From Syntrophaceae bacterium UBA3084 (GTDB lineage Bacteria > Desulfobacterota > Syntrophia > Syntrophales > UBA6807), in NCBI GenBank assembly GCA_002367335.1, contig DFBI01000075.1, positions 1 through 7,624 on the forward strand: a stretch of DNA of 7,624 bases, read 5' to 3'. Positions within the stretch are counted from its first letter, which is position 1. Every line of letters begins with the position of its first letter. The notes beneath the pieces were generated by a model, which searched no databases, was not told where the DNA came from, and saw only the letters and a list, made by a program, of their open reading frames with translations. Positions 1 to 5,607 of this stretch are shown piece after piece. Made by a program: the position numbers and the translations under genes.

Positions 1-41
1 GGTTGTTGATAACTTCATTAATTATTTCAACTCATTACAAT

Positions 42-50
42 AAAGGAGGT
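42..50 (+). promoter_or_regulatory. Shine-Dalgarno of the Fe-alcohol dehydrogenase
   Basis: AAAGGAGGT lies 5 bases before the ATG at 56. It is close to a full anti-SD match and fixes the start codon. No convincing -10/-35 pair is visible in the 41 bases before it, so the promoter is probably left of the window. Confidence 0.85.
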
Positions 51-55
51 AGGCT

Positions 56-1225
56 ATGTTAGCACAATTTAATGTCCCCTCTACGATTATCGTAGGTGCG
101 GGTGCCAGCAGAGAAGCAGGTGCTCAGGCTAAAAGATTCGGGGCAAACCGCGTTCTTCTGGTAACTGACAGTTACATGAAACAGTGTGGTCTGGCCGGAC
201 AGATTTGTGATTCTTTAAAAAAAGAGGGAATTGCCACCTCGGTCTTCTCGGGTGTTCAACCTGATCCCACCGATAAAAACGTCCTTGATGGTCTGAGCGA
301 ATTCAAGGCAAGCAAAGCTGATATTCTCATAGGCTTCGGTGGCGGAAGTTCGATGGACACCGCAAAGGTTATTTCCATCCTGGCAAATAACGAACTCCCC
401 ATGAGCCAGTATGCAGCAGGACCGGATAAAGTTCCGATAGCCAACCCTGGCGTGCCTTTCATGGTCATCCCCACAACGGCAGGCACGGGCAGTGAGGTAA
501 CAAAAGTGGCTGTTATTTCCGATACCGAACGGGATGTCAAAATGATGATACTCGATATAAACCTGCTGGCAACTGTTGCCCTTCTTGATTATGAGTTAAC
601 GATGACCATGCCTCCCGCGCTTACGGCTAATGTAGGCGTAGATACACTTGTCCATGCCGTTGAGGCCTATGTCTCTAAAAAAGCAAACTCCATGACGGAC
701 CCCATAGCGCTGTCGAGTATCCGTCTTGTTGCGGGAAATCTTTATACTGCTTTTAAAGAACCTGAAAACAAAAAAGCCCGCGAAGGTATGATGCTGGCTG
801 CCTGTCAGGGTGGAATGGCATTCGCCAACAGCAGCGTATGTCTTGTTCACGGGATGAGCCGTCCAATCGGCGCCCTTTACCACGTGGCCCACGGGCTTTC
901 CAATGCTGTTTTATTCCCCTCTGTTACAGAATATTCAATCCCCGGCGCTCCTGAGCGGTATGCAACTGTATCTCGCGTAATGGGCTGTGCATCAGAGAAA
1001 GATTCTGATGAAGTTGCAGGAGCTGCACTGGTTAAAGAACTCCAGGAATTGAATGATAAACTCGAAATACCAAGACTGGGTGAGTGCACCGGGGTAGAAC
1101 TCAGTGTCTTTGATGAAAGGGTGGAAAAGATGGCCAATGATGGGCTGGCATCAGGCAGTCCAGACAATAATCCTGTTGTTCCAAGCGTACAGGAGATTAT
1201 TAAACTTTACCACAAGGCCTGGTAA
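56..1225 (+). CDS. Iron-containing (group III) alcohol dehydrogenase
   Basis: Cytoplasmic NAD(P)-dependent alcohol/aldehyde oxidoreductase of the FucO/DhaT/AdhB type, 389 aa, a normal length for single-domain members. The N-terminal Rossmann-like half carries GGGSSMDTAK (about residues 95-104), which binds the nucleotide, and IPTTAGTGSEVT (138-149). The C-terminal helical half carries the metal ligands expected for the family: D196 and H200 in GVDTLVHAVEAY, H265 in LVHGMSRP, and H279 in YHVAHG. The protein ends in LYHKAW, like FucO (LYHTAW). The ATG is fixed by a strong Shine-Dalgarno, and translation ends at tandem stops TAA-TAG. The substrate cannot be read from sequence; a small primary alcohol, diol or hydroxy acid is possible. 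The 224-base gap downstream and the candidate promoter there suggest it is transcribed apart from pgpA. Confidence 0.93.
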   Translation: MLAQFNVPSTIIVGAGASREAGAQAKRFGANRVLLVTDSYMKQCGLAGQICDSLKKEGIATSVFSGVQPDPTDKNVLDGLSEFKASKADILIGFGGGSSMDTAKVISILANNELPMSQYAAGPDKVPIANPGVPFMVIPTTAGTGSEVTKVAVISDTERDVKMMILDINLLATVALLDYELTMTMPPALTANVGVDTLVHAVEAYVSKKANSMTDPIALSSIRLVAGNLYTAFKEPENKKAREGMMLAACQGGMAFANSSVCLVHGMSRPIGALYHVAHGLSNAVLFPSVTEYSIPGAPERYATVSRVMGCASEKDSDEVAGAALVKELQELNDKLEIPRLGECTGVELSVFDERVEKMANDGLASGSPDNNPVVPSVQEIIKLYHKAW

Positions 1226-1259
1226 TAGAAACAAGTTATAACCACGCTGGAACAGCTAA

Positions 1260-1287
1260 GGCCGTTACCGCATTCGCCGTAACTGCC
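1260..1287 (+). terminator. Weak hairpin after the alcohol dehydrogenase (possible terminator)
   Basis: GGC-C-GTTAC pairs with GTAAC-T-GCC (5 bp plus 3 bp around one mismatch) across a 10-base loop, 35 bases after the stop codon. No T-run follows, so this is at best a weak or Rho-assisted stop. The position fits a 3' end, but the structure alone is not convincing. Confidence 0.25.
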
Positions 1288-1339
1288 TACGTTTAAATGA
1301 CAACCTATCAATACCTATCCCCAGATGTCCCATTAAATC

Positions 1340-1368
1340 TTTACATTGATACATAATTATAATATATA
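1340..1368 (+). promoter_or_regulatory. Candidate sigma-70 promoter for pgpA
   Basis: TTTACA (1340-1345) lies 17 bases before TATATA (1363-1368) in a very A+T-rich stretch. A perfect TATAAT also sits at 1358-1363, but it has no good -35 at the right distance. Either would start transcription at about 1370-1376 and leave a leader of 75-80 bases before the preferred pgpA start at 1450. Confidence 0.4.
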
Positions 1369-1382
1369 TATCGGCTGAGAGA

Positions 1383-1432
1383 TTTGCATATTATGCAAGG
1401 GTTTCGGCTGGTATTCACTTTACCAGTTGAAG
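1383..1432 (+). promoter_or_regulatory. Two-hairpin structured leader upstream of pgpA
   Basis: Hairpin A is TTGCAT-ATT-ATGCAA (1384-1398), a perfect 6-bp stem that a T-G pair extends at its base. Hairpin B runs 1402-1432: the left arm TTTCGGCTGGTA pairs with TACCAGTTGAAG around the 7-base loop TTCACTT. It has 12 consecutive pairs, three of them G-U. Its base ends about five bases before the GGAGG at 1438-1442. The motif TCGGCTG occurs at 1371-1377 and again at 1404-1410, so the upstream copy could compete for the 3' arm of hairpin B. It matches no riboswitch class I know. Confidence 0.45.
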
Positions 1433-1449
1433 ATTGTGGAGGTGTTTTT

Positions 1450-1908
1450 CTGGTAGAAAATTTTATAAAAGTTACAGCAACCGGTTTCGGTGTCGGTTTT
1501 TCACCTTATGCTCCTGGGACTTTAGGAACTTTGGTAGGAATTCCTGTATACTTGATATTTTCGTGTTTTACCTGGCCGATTTATGCAATATCGGTATTGG
1601 CTCTTTTCTCCTTAGCGGTATTTGTGTCCCGTGAAGCGGAGAAGATATTCAACAAAAAGGACGCACAAGAAATTGTAATTGATGAGATCGTGGGGTTTCA
1701 ATTTACCATGTTCCTTGTTGCCCCGACGGTGTTACACATCCTGGCTGGGTTCATCCTTTTTAGGTTTTTCGACATTGTAAAACCTTATCCGGTTAATTTC
1801 TGTGAAAGGCGTTTACCCGGTGGATACGGGGTAGTAGCCGACGATGTCGCTGCAGGCATATACGGTAATATCATTTTACTCTTATTGGTTAAATTCGCCG
1901 GAATTTAG
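1450..1908 (+). CDS. pgpA: Phosphatidylglycerophosphatase A
   Basis: Membrane enzyme that removes the terminal phosphate from phosphatidylglycerophosphate to give phosphatidylglycerol. From the CTG at 1450 it is 152 aa. Family signatures are all present: GFGVGFSPYAPGTLGTL (about 12-28), IVIDEIVGF (75-83), RFFDIVKPYPV (105-115) and GGYGVVADDVAAGIY (124-138). Hydrophobic segments lie at about 30-58, 82-108 and 136-150, as expected of an integral membrane protein. Start choice: the frame is open back to a TTG at 1384 and an ATG at 1393, but those extra residues are not PgpA-like, lie over leader hairpins and have poor ribosome sites. GGAGG at 1438-1442 lies 7 bases before the in-frame CTG, where homologous proteins usually begin. 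The function is secure; the start is an inference. Confidence 0.9.
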   Translation: MVENFIKVTATGFGVGFSPYAPGTLGTLVGIPVYLIFSCFTWPIYAISVLALFSLAVFVSREAEKIFNKKDAQEIVIDEIVGFQFTMFLVAPTVLHILAGFILFRFFDIVKPYPVNFCERRLPGGYGVVADDVAAGIYGNIILLLLVKFAGI

Positions 1909-1950
1909 CGCATTAATTGTAAATCTTATTGCTAACTAATCAAATCAGTA

Positions 1951-1985
1951 ATTCAAAATTTCGAATTCAACATTCAAAATTGGAT
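1951..1985 (+). repeat. Degenerate 7-bp tandem repeat array, about 5 units, before cinA
   Basis: Units read ATTCAAA, ATTTCGA, ATTCAAC, ATTCAAA, ATTGGAT in a 7-base period. ATTCAAAATT occurs exactly at 1951-1960 and 1972-1981. Read on the - strand, the units become AATTTTG, AATGTTG, AATTCGA, AATTTTG. This is the same family, in opposite orientation, as the array at 3842-3876. It lies between the pgpA stop and the preferred cinA start, so I treat it as intergenic although the cinA frame happens to be open through it. Confidence 0.6.
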
Positions 1986-2009
1986 TTCCGGGTTACGGAG
2001 TTGTTAAAA

Positions 2010-3257
2010 TTGAATATCAGTATATTAACAATCGGGGATGAATTAACAAGCGGTATGATACAGGATACAAATTCCTCTTTCATATCGCGCCGGTTAAATT
2101 CCGAGCAGTGGCATGTATCAGCTATGATGGCCGTTGGTGATGATAAAAATGCCATTAAAAAAAGCCTGGAATATCTGCTTGGGATATCTGATGCCGTTAT
2201 CGTAACGGGTGGTCTTGGACCAACAGCTGACGATATGACAACTGCCTCCATAGCAAAAGCATTTGGTCTAAAGTTATATACGGATGATTCTGTTCTTGGT
2301 GAAATTAAGAAAAGATTTCAAAAGTTTCACATTCAATGGACGGATAACAACACCAAACAGGCCATGTTTCCCGAAGGTGCCGTTCCTATATTAAACTCTG
2401 TTGGAACGGCCTGGGGCTTTTCGCTGAAAAGAGATGGGAAGATTATTGTTGTCATACCCGGTGTTCCTGTGGAAGTAAAGAGAATGCTGTCTGAAGGTGT
2501 AATCCCCCTGCTCAGAAAAGAATTTAAAGAACCCGTTCAGTATAGTTTACAGAAGACAATAAAGCTTTTCGGACTTTCCGAATCAAAGATTGATGAGGCG
2601 CTTTCCAGTGAGAATTTCAAGATGTCCGGTGTGACTCTGGGCTTTTACCCCAGGTTCCCGGAGAACCATATAGTTATTACATCCAGGGGCAGCGATGAAG
2701 CCACTGCTGTGGGGAATCTTGAAATTATAAAACAGAAAATTGTGGAAAGACTTGGAAAATATATATTTGGCTATGATGATGAAACCCTTGAAGGAGTAAT
2801 TGCTTTTCTTCTGACGGAGAAAAATTTAACGCTGTCAGTAGCAGAATCATGCACGGGGGGGCTCATAACTGATCGGCTAACAAATGTACCCGGCAGCTCG
2901 AAATTTCTTGACAGGGGAGTGGTAACATACAGCAATGCATCAAAGGTTGAAATGCTGAATGTTCCATCTTCGGTCCTGGATGAATATGGCGCCGTGAATG
3001 AACAGACGGCTGTTTCTATGGCCGTGGGCGTCCAAAAACTGGCAAAGACCGATATTGGTCTTGCCATTACGGGAGTCGCTGGGCCGGCAGGGGGAACAGT
3101 AGAAAAACCGGTTGGCACTGTCTTTATCGCGGTAACTGATGGGAAGGATACGATCTGCCGCAAGTTTCTTTTTCGCTGGGAGCGAAGGAGAATAAAAGAA
3201 ATTTCATCTCAATGGTCTCTGGAAATTCTCAGAAGGTTTGTGGAAAGCAAGGAATAA
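2010..3257 (+). CDS. cinA: CinA-family protein, nicotinamide-nucleotide amidase
   Basis: Two-domain cytoplasmic protein of 415 aa. The N-terminal half (about 1-170) is a MoCF/COG1058 domain opening with ISILTIGDELTSG, followed by DTNS and VTGGLGPTADDMT; in homologues this domain has ADP-ribose pyrophosphatase activity. A linker region follows. The C-terminal domain (about 255-415) is PncC-type NMN deamidase with AESCTGG (278-284, S280 the expected nucleophile), VTYSNASK and ITGVAGPAGG. Together they recycle pyridine nucleotides. Start choice: no ATG is available. TTG at 2010 has GGAG 9 bases upstream and gives the usual N-terminus. The frame runs back to TTG 1929, but that extension is translated 7-bp repeat (NSKFRIQHSK) and should be dropped. 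The stop overlaps the thpR start (TAATG). The old 'competence' name does not establish a DNA-uptake role. Confidence 0.92.
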   Translation: MNISILTIGDELTSGMIQDTNSSFISRRLNSEQWHVSAMMAVGDDKNAIKKSLEYLLGISDAVIVTGGLGPTADDMTTASIAKAFGLKLYTDDSVLGEIKKRFQKFHIQWTDNNTKQAMFPEGAVPILNSVGTAWGFSLKRDGKIIVVIPGVPVEVKRMLSEGVIPLLRKEFKEPVQYSLQKTIKLFGLSESKIDEALSSENFKMSGVTLGFYPRFPENHIVITSRGSDEATAVGNLEIIKQKIVERLGKYIFGYDDETLEGVIAFLLTEKNLTLSVAESCTGGLITDRLTNVPGSSKFLDRGVVTYSNASKVEMLNVPSSVLDEYGAVNEQTAVSMAVGVQKLAKTDIGLAITGVAGPAGGTVEKPVGTVFIAVTDGKDTICRKFLFRWERRRIKEISSQWSLEILRRFVESKE

Positions 3258-3838
3258 TGACGGGTGAAAAACCGAAAAGAGTTTTTCTGGCAATAGAACT
3301 TCCGGAGGATGTGAAAAACCAAATCATCGCAGTCCAGGATAAATTAAAGATACTTCTCAAAGGCATCAGGTGGACAAGACCGGAGGGAATCCATCTGACA
3401 CTGAAGTTCTTTGGCGATATTTATGAAAAAGAGATTGTCCCGATTTCAGAAATCATTACAGAGAACACAAAAAGTGCTGAGACTATTTCATTGAATGGTG
3501 GGGAAATAGGGGTATTCCCGAATCTGGGAAGACCTCGTGTCCTGTGGCTTGGACTAAATGGAGACATTGAAAGATTATCGATTCTTCAAGAAGCAATTGA
3601 CATAGATTTAGAGGTGTATGGTTACAAAAAAGAGAGACGTAAGTTCAGTCCCCATCTGACACTGGGGAGGGTCAAGTCATTCAGAGGGGGAATCATGAAT
3701 CTTTCACAAGTGATTAAAAGGGGAGGAGATTACCGGGCGGGACAATTTAGTTCCAAAGGACTTACCCTTTTTCAGAGTGATCTGAAGCCGGGTGGCGCTG
3801 TGTATACAAAGCTTGCGTATTTTCCTTTTGGAGGGTAA
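3257..3838 (+). CDS. thpR: RNA 2',3'-cyclic phosphodiesterase (2'-5' RNA ligase family)
   Basis: Soluble 193-aa protein of the 2H phosphoesterase superfamily, a typical length. The two catalytic H-x-T-x motifs are intact: HLTL at 46-49 (in GIHLTLKFFGD) and HLTL at 133-136 (in FSPHLTLGRVK). The N-terminal RVFLAIELPEDV and the segment RPRVLWLGL also fit the family. Members hydrolyse RNA 2',3'-cyclic phosphates to 2'-phosphates and can join tRNA halves by a 2'-5' bond in vitro; the physiological substrate is unclear. The ATG at 3257 shares its A with the cinA TAA, and AAGGA sits just upstream, so translation is very likely coupled to cinA. The frame is open back to 3212 inside cinA, but that extension is out-of-frame cinA and not family-like. 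Confidence 0.93.
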   Translation: MTGEKPKRVFLAIELPEDVKNQIIAVQDKLKILLKGIRWTRPEGIHLTLKFFGDIYEKEIVPISEIITENTKSAETISLNGGEIGVFPNLGRPRVLWLGLNGDIERLSILQEAIDIDLEVYGYKKERRKFSPHLTLGRVKSFRGGIMNLSQVIKRGGDYRAGQFSSKGLTLFQSDLKPGGAVYTKLAYFPFGG

Positions 3839-3841
3839 AAA

Positions 3842-3876
3842 CAAGTTTCAAGTTTTGAGTTTCGAGTTGAAAGTTG
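3842..3876 (+). repeat. Degenerate 7-bp tandem repeat array, 5 units, after thpR
   Basis: Units read CAAGTTT, CAAGTTT, TGAGTTT, CGAGTTG, AAAGTTG, each with the core RAGTT at a strict 7-base period. The array starts three bases after the thpR stop and is non-coding. Shifted in phase it reads AGTTTTG, AGTTTCG, AGTTGAA, AGTTGAG, which matches the - strand reading of the 1951-1985 array (core ARTTTTG). Confidence 0.65.
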
Positions 3877-3902
3877 AGGAACGAAACACAACAACATGAA
3901 AG

Positions 3903-3907
3903 ATAAC
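3903..3907 (+). repeat. Left copy of a 5-bp target-site duplication (ATAAC)
   Basis: ATAAC directly abuts the left terminal inverted repeat. The identical ATAAC at 4051-4055 directly abuts the right one. A matched pair exactly at both element ends supports transposition, though 5 bp alone could match by chance. Confidence 0.6.
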
Positions 3908-4050
3908 GAGACCTTTGCATAACCCCTCTAATCGTCATTCCGGGCTTGACCCGGAATCCAGGGACTGTTTGATAATACTGGATTCCGTGTCGTGCTTCGC
4001 GTGCACGGAATGACAAAAAGGCATGTTTTATAAGGTTCTGCAAAGCTCTC
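3908..4050. mobile_element. MITE-like element with terminal inverted repeats
   Basis: 143-bp non-coding element. The ends are 17-bp inverted repeats matching at 15 positions: GAGACCTTTGCATAACC (3908-3924) and GGTTCTGCAAAGCTCTC (4034-4050). Inside are two hairpins: ATTCCGGG-CTTGA-CCCGGAAT (3937-3957) and ATTCCGTG...CACGGAAT (3982-4011). Longer internal inverted repeats join them: GTCATTCCG/CGGAATGAC and AATCCAG/CTGGATT, the latter around a 16-base centre. The core resembles the 'GTCATTCC...GGAATCCAG' palindromes scattered through many proteobacterial genomes. It carries no transposase, so it would need one in trans; I cannot name the parent IS. Removing it with one ATAAC copy leaves a 92-base thpR-recA gap. 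Confidence 0.7.
3946..3976 (+). promoter_or_regulatory. Possible promoter inside the MITE-like element, reading toward recA
   Basis: TTGACC (3946-3951) is followed after 19 bases by GATAAT (3971-3976), or after 18 bases by TGATAA. Both hexamers are near sigma-70 consensus but the spacing is longer than ideal. CTGT-N8-ACTG (3965-3980), seven of eight fixed bases of the enterobacterial LexA box, overlaps the -10. Both could be chance. Confidence 0.22.
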
Positions 4051-4055
4051 ATAAC
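4051..4055 (+). repeat. Right copy of the 5-bp target-site duplication (ATAAC)
   Basis: Identical to 3903-3907 and placed immediately after the right terminal inverted repeat, 24 bases before the recA ATG. Confidence 0.6.
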
Positions 4056-4061
4056 AACAAA

Positions 4062-4072
4062 GGAAGGGGAGG
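4062..4072 (+). promoter_or_regulatory. Shine-Dalgarno of recA
   Basis: The purine-rich GGAAGGGGAGG lies 6 bases before ATG 4079. It sits outside the MITE-like element, so the insertion left the recA ribosome site intact. Confidence 0.8.
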
Positions 4073-4078
4073 ATCATT

Positions 4079-5098
4079 ATGTCATCTGATGCAGATAAAG
4101 AAAAAGCGGTAGATCTGGCGATAACTCAGATCGAACGGCAGTTTGGAAAAGGTTCAATCATGAAGTTGGGGGGGGGTTTTATTACCGATGTTCCATCCAT
4201 ATCGACAGGCGCGCTCAGTCTCGACATTGCCCTTGGTGTTGGTGGTGTTCCGCGAGGGCGGGTTGTTGAAATATTTGGTCCTGAGTCGGGGGGTAAAACA
4301 ACCCTGGCCCTTCATATTGTTGCGGAAGCACAGAAGGTAAATGGTCTTGCTGCCTTTATTGACGCGGAACATGCTCTTGATATCAAATACGCCGCAAAGA
4401 TTGGAGTGGATGCGGATTCCCTGTTAATATCTCAACCGGATACAGGAGAGCAGGCTCTTGAAATAGCCGAAGTCCTGGTGAGAAGCGGAGGGCTGGATGT
4501 CCTTGTTATAGATTCTGTCGCGGCCCTTGTTCCCAGGGCTGAGCTCGAGGGTGATATGGGGGATGCACAGATGGGGCTTCAGGCACGGCTCATGTCTCAG
4601 GCGCTGCGGAAACTTACGGGAAGCATCAGCAAGTCAAAGACAACGGTTATTTTCATTAACCAGATCAGGATGAAGATCGGGGTGTTTTTCGGCAATCCGG
4701 AAACAACAACGGGTGGTAATGCCCTTAAATTTTATTCCTCCATGCGTCTTGACATAAGAAAGATAGGGGCAATTAAACATGGACAGGATGTCATAGGAAA
4801 CAGAACCAGGGTCAGGGTTGTAAAAAATAAGGTGGCCCCTCCCTTCAGAGACGCGGAGTTTGATATCATTTTTGGTGAAGGGATCTCGAGGGAAAATGAT
4901 ATTATAGATCTTGCTTCCAATAGTGGAATTGTAGAGAAGAGCGGTGCATGGTACTCCTACAAAGGTGAAAGATTGGGGCAGGGAAGGGAAAACACGAGGA
5001 CTTTTCTCAAGGAAAATCCTGATTTGTTTATTCAAATCGAAGATGAAATTCGTGAAAAATTCAACCTGACGAAGGAGATCGAAAAAGAGGACGCATAG
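4079..5098 (+). CDS. recA: Recombinase RecA
   Basis: ATP-dependent strand-exchange protein that coats single-stranded DNA, drives homologous recombination and triggers LexA self-cleavage. At 339 aa it is a normal length with no intein. Motifs: an N-terminal polymerisation helix, Walker A GPESGGKT (67-74), catalytic E97 in FIDAEHAL, Walker B VLVIDSVAAL (141-150), L1 region around ELEGDMGDAQMG (155-166), FINQIRMKIGVFFG (192-205), L2 GNPETTTGGNALKFY (205-219), and the C-terminal AGAWYSYKGERLGQG stretch with a conservative change at its first residues (SGAWYSYKG). The acidic tail is short (EIEKEDA). Codons 30-33 (Leu-Gly-Gly-Gly) contain nine consecutive G's. The stop TAG overlaps the recX GTG by one base. 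Upstream control is uncertain because most of the 5' gap is a MITE-like insertion. Confidence 0.98.
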   Translation: MSSDADKEKAVDLAITQIERQFGKGSIMKLGGGFITDVPSISTGALSLDIALGVGGVPRGRVVEIFGPESGGKTTLALHIVAEAQKVNGLAAFIDAEHALDIKYAAKIGVDADSLLISQPDTGEQALEIAEVLVRSGGLDVLVIDSVAALVPRAELEGDMGDAQMGLQARLMSQALRKLTGSISKSKTTVIFINQIRMKIGVFFGNPETTTGGNALKFYSSMRLDIRKIGAIKHGQDVIGNRTRVRVVKNKVAPPFRDAEFDIIFGEGISRENDIIDLASNSGIVEKSGAWYSYKGERLGQGRENTRTFLKENPDLFIQIEDEIREKFNLTKEIEKEDA

Positions 5099-5607
5099 TG
5101 GGGGATGACATTTTATATGAAAAGGCAAAACAAAAGGCCTTTCGTTTTCTCCTGGTGAGATCAAGAAGCACAAAAGAGTTGCGATCAAAGCTAAAGGAAA
5201 AAGGATTTGAAGAAGGAGTAGTCAATGATGTTATTGACAGCTTATTGGAACTCAAATACCTGGATGATGAAGCCTTTGCGGAAGGCTGGGCAAGAAATCT
5301 TGCAGTGAACAGGCTGTGGGGGAATAGAAAGATTGAAATAAGCCTCCGGGAAAAGGGGATCAGCCGGGAACTTATTGAAACGGCCATTGTGCGGGTGAGG
5401 AAAGAAATCAGTGAAAAAGAAGCTATTCAAAAACTTGTAGAAAAAAAATGTGGCAAATCAATTGCATCTGAAGCAGACGCTGAGTTTATTTCTCCGAAGG
5501 AGAAAAGACGGTTAATCCAAAATCTTATGAGCAGAAGTTTCCCACTGGAATTGATATTTGATGTGTTAAGCAGTTTGGAGGGGGAGTATTTTGATGACAG
5601 GGGATGA
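5098..5607 (+). CDS. recX: Regulatory protein RecX
   Basis: Small all-helical modulator that binds RecA filaments and limits their extension and ATPase activity. At 169 aa it is typical. Family pattern: an N-terminal helix with AFRFLLVRSRSTKELRSKLKEKGF (about 14-37), then LLELKYLDDEAFAEGWARN (49-67), GNRKIEISLREKGISRELIETAI (75-97) and the charged C-terminal repeat ending in RSFPLELIFDVL. It contains the three-helix repeats usual for RecX. The GTG start at 5098 shares its G with the recA TAG, and AGAGGA lies about six bases upstream, so translation is coupled to recA and yield is probably below that of RecA. Its last 14 bases overlap alaS. Adjacency to recA supports the assignment. Confidence 0.93.
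   Translation: MGDDILYEKAKQKAFRFLLVRSRSTKELRSKLKEKGFEEGVVNDVIDSLLELKYLDDEAFAEGWARNLAVNRLWGNRKIEISLREKGISRELIETAIVRVRKEISEKEAIQKLVEKKCGKSIASEADAEFISPKEKRRLIQNLMSRSFPLELIFDVLSSLEGEYFDDRG
5577..5586 (+). promoter_or_regulatory. Shine-Dalgarno of alaS, inside recX
   Basis: GGAGGGGGAG lies 7 bases before ATG 5594 and within the last codons of recX. It decides the alaS start in preference to ATG 5604, which is in another frame. Confidence 0.8.

Noticed and set aside
6..41. TTGATA ... TACAAT as a promoter for the alcohol dehydrogenase
   Set aside because: The spacer is 24 bases and the start point would fall in the ribosome binding site.
1371..1440. Possible TPP riboswitch, because CTGAGA occurs at 1375-1380
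   Set aside because: The remaining THI-box elements (the GGGGTGC-like 5' arm and the ACCTGATCTGG-type segment) are absent, and the hairpins present do not match the TPP fold.
3937..4011. Hairpins of the MITE-like element as a Rho-independent terminator or CRISPR repeats
   Set aside because: No T-run follows either hairpin on either strand, and two unequal palindromes without regular spacers are not a CRISPR array.
4010..4034. ATGACA ... TATAAG as a promoter at the right end of the MITE-like element
   Set aside because: The spacer is only 13 bases, too short for a sigma-70 promoter.
3762..4052. Open frame on the - strand across the thpR end, the 7-bp repeats and the MITE-like element
   Set aside because: It is built from repeat sequence and inverted repeats. 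The protein is low-information and has no family likeness.
4634..5188. 184-codon open frame on the - strand, antisense to recA and recX
   Set aside because: It lies wholly over two well-supported genes, has no recognisable family features, and its composition follows from their codon use. It is a shadow frame.
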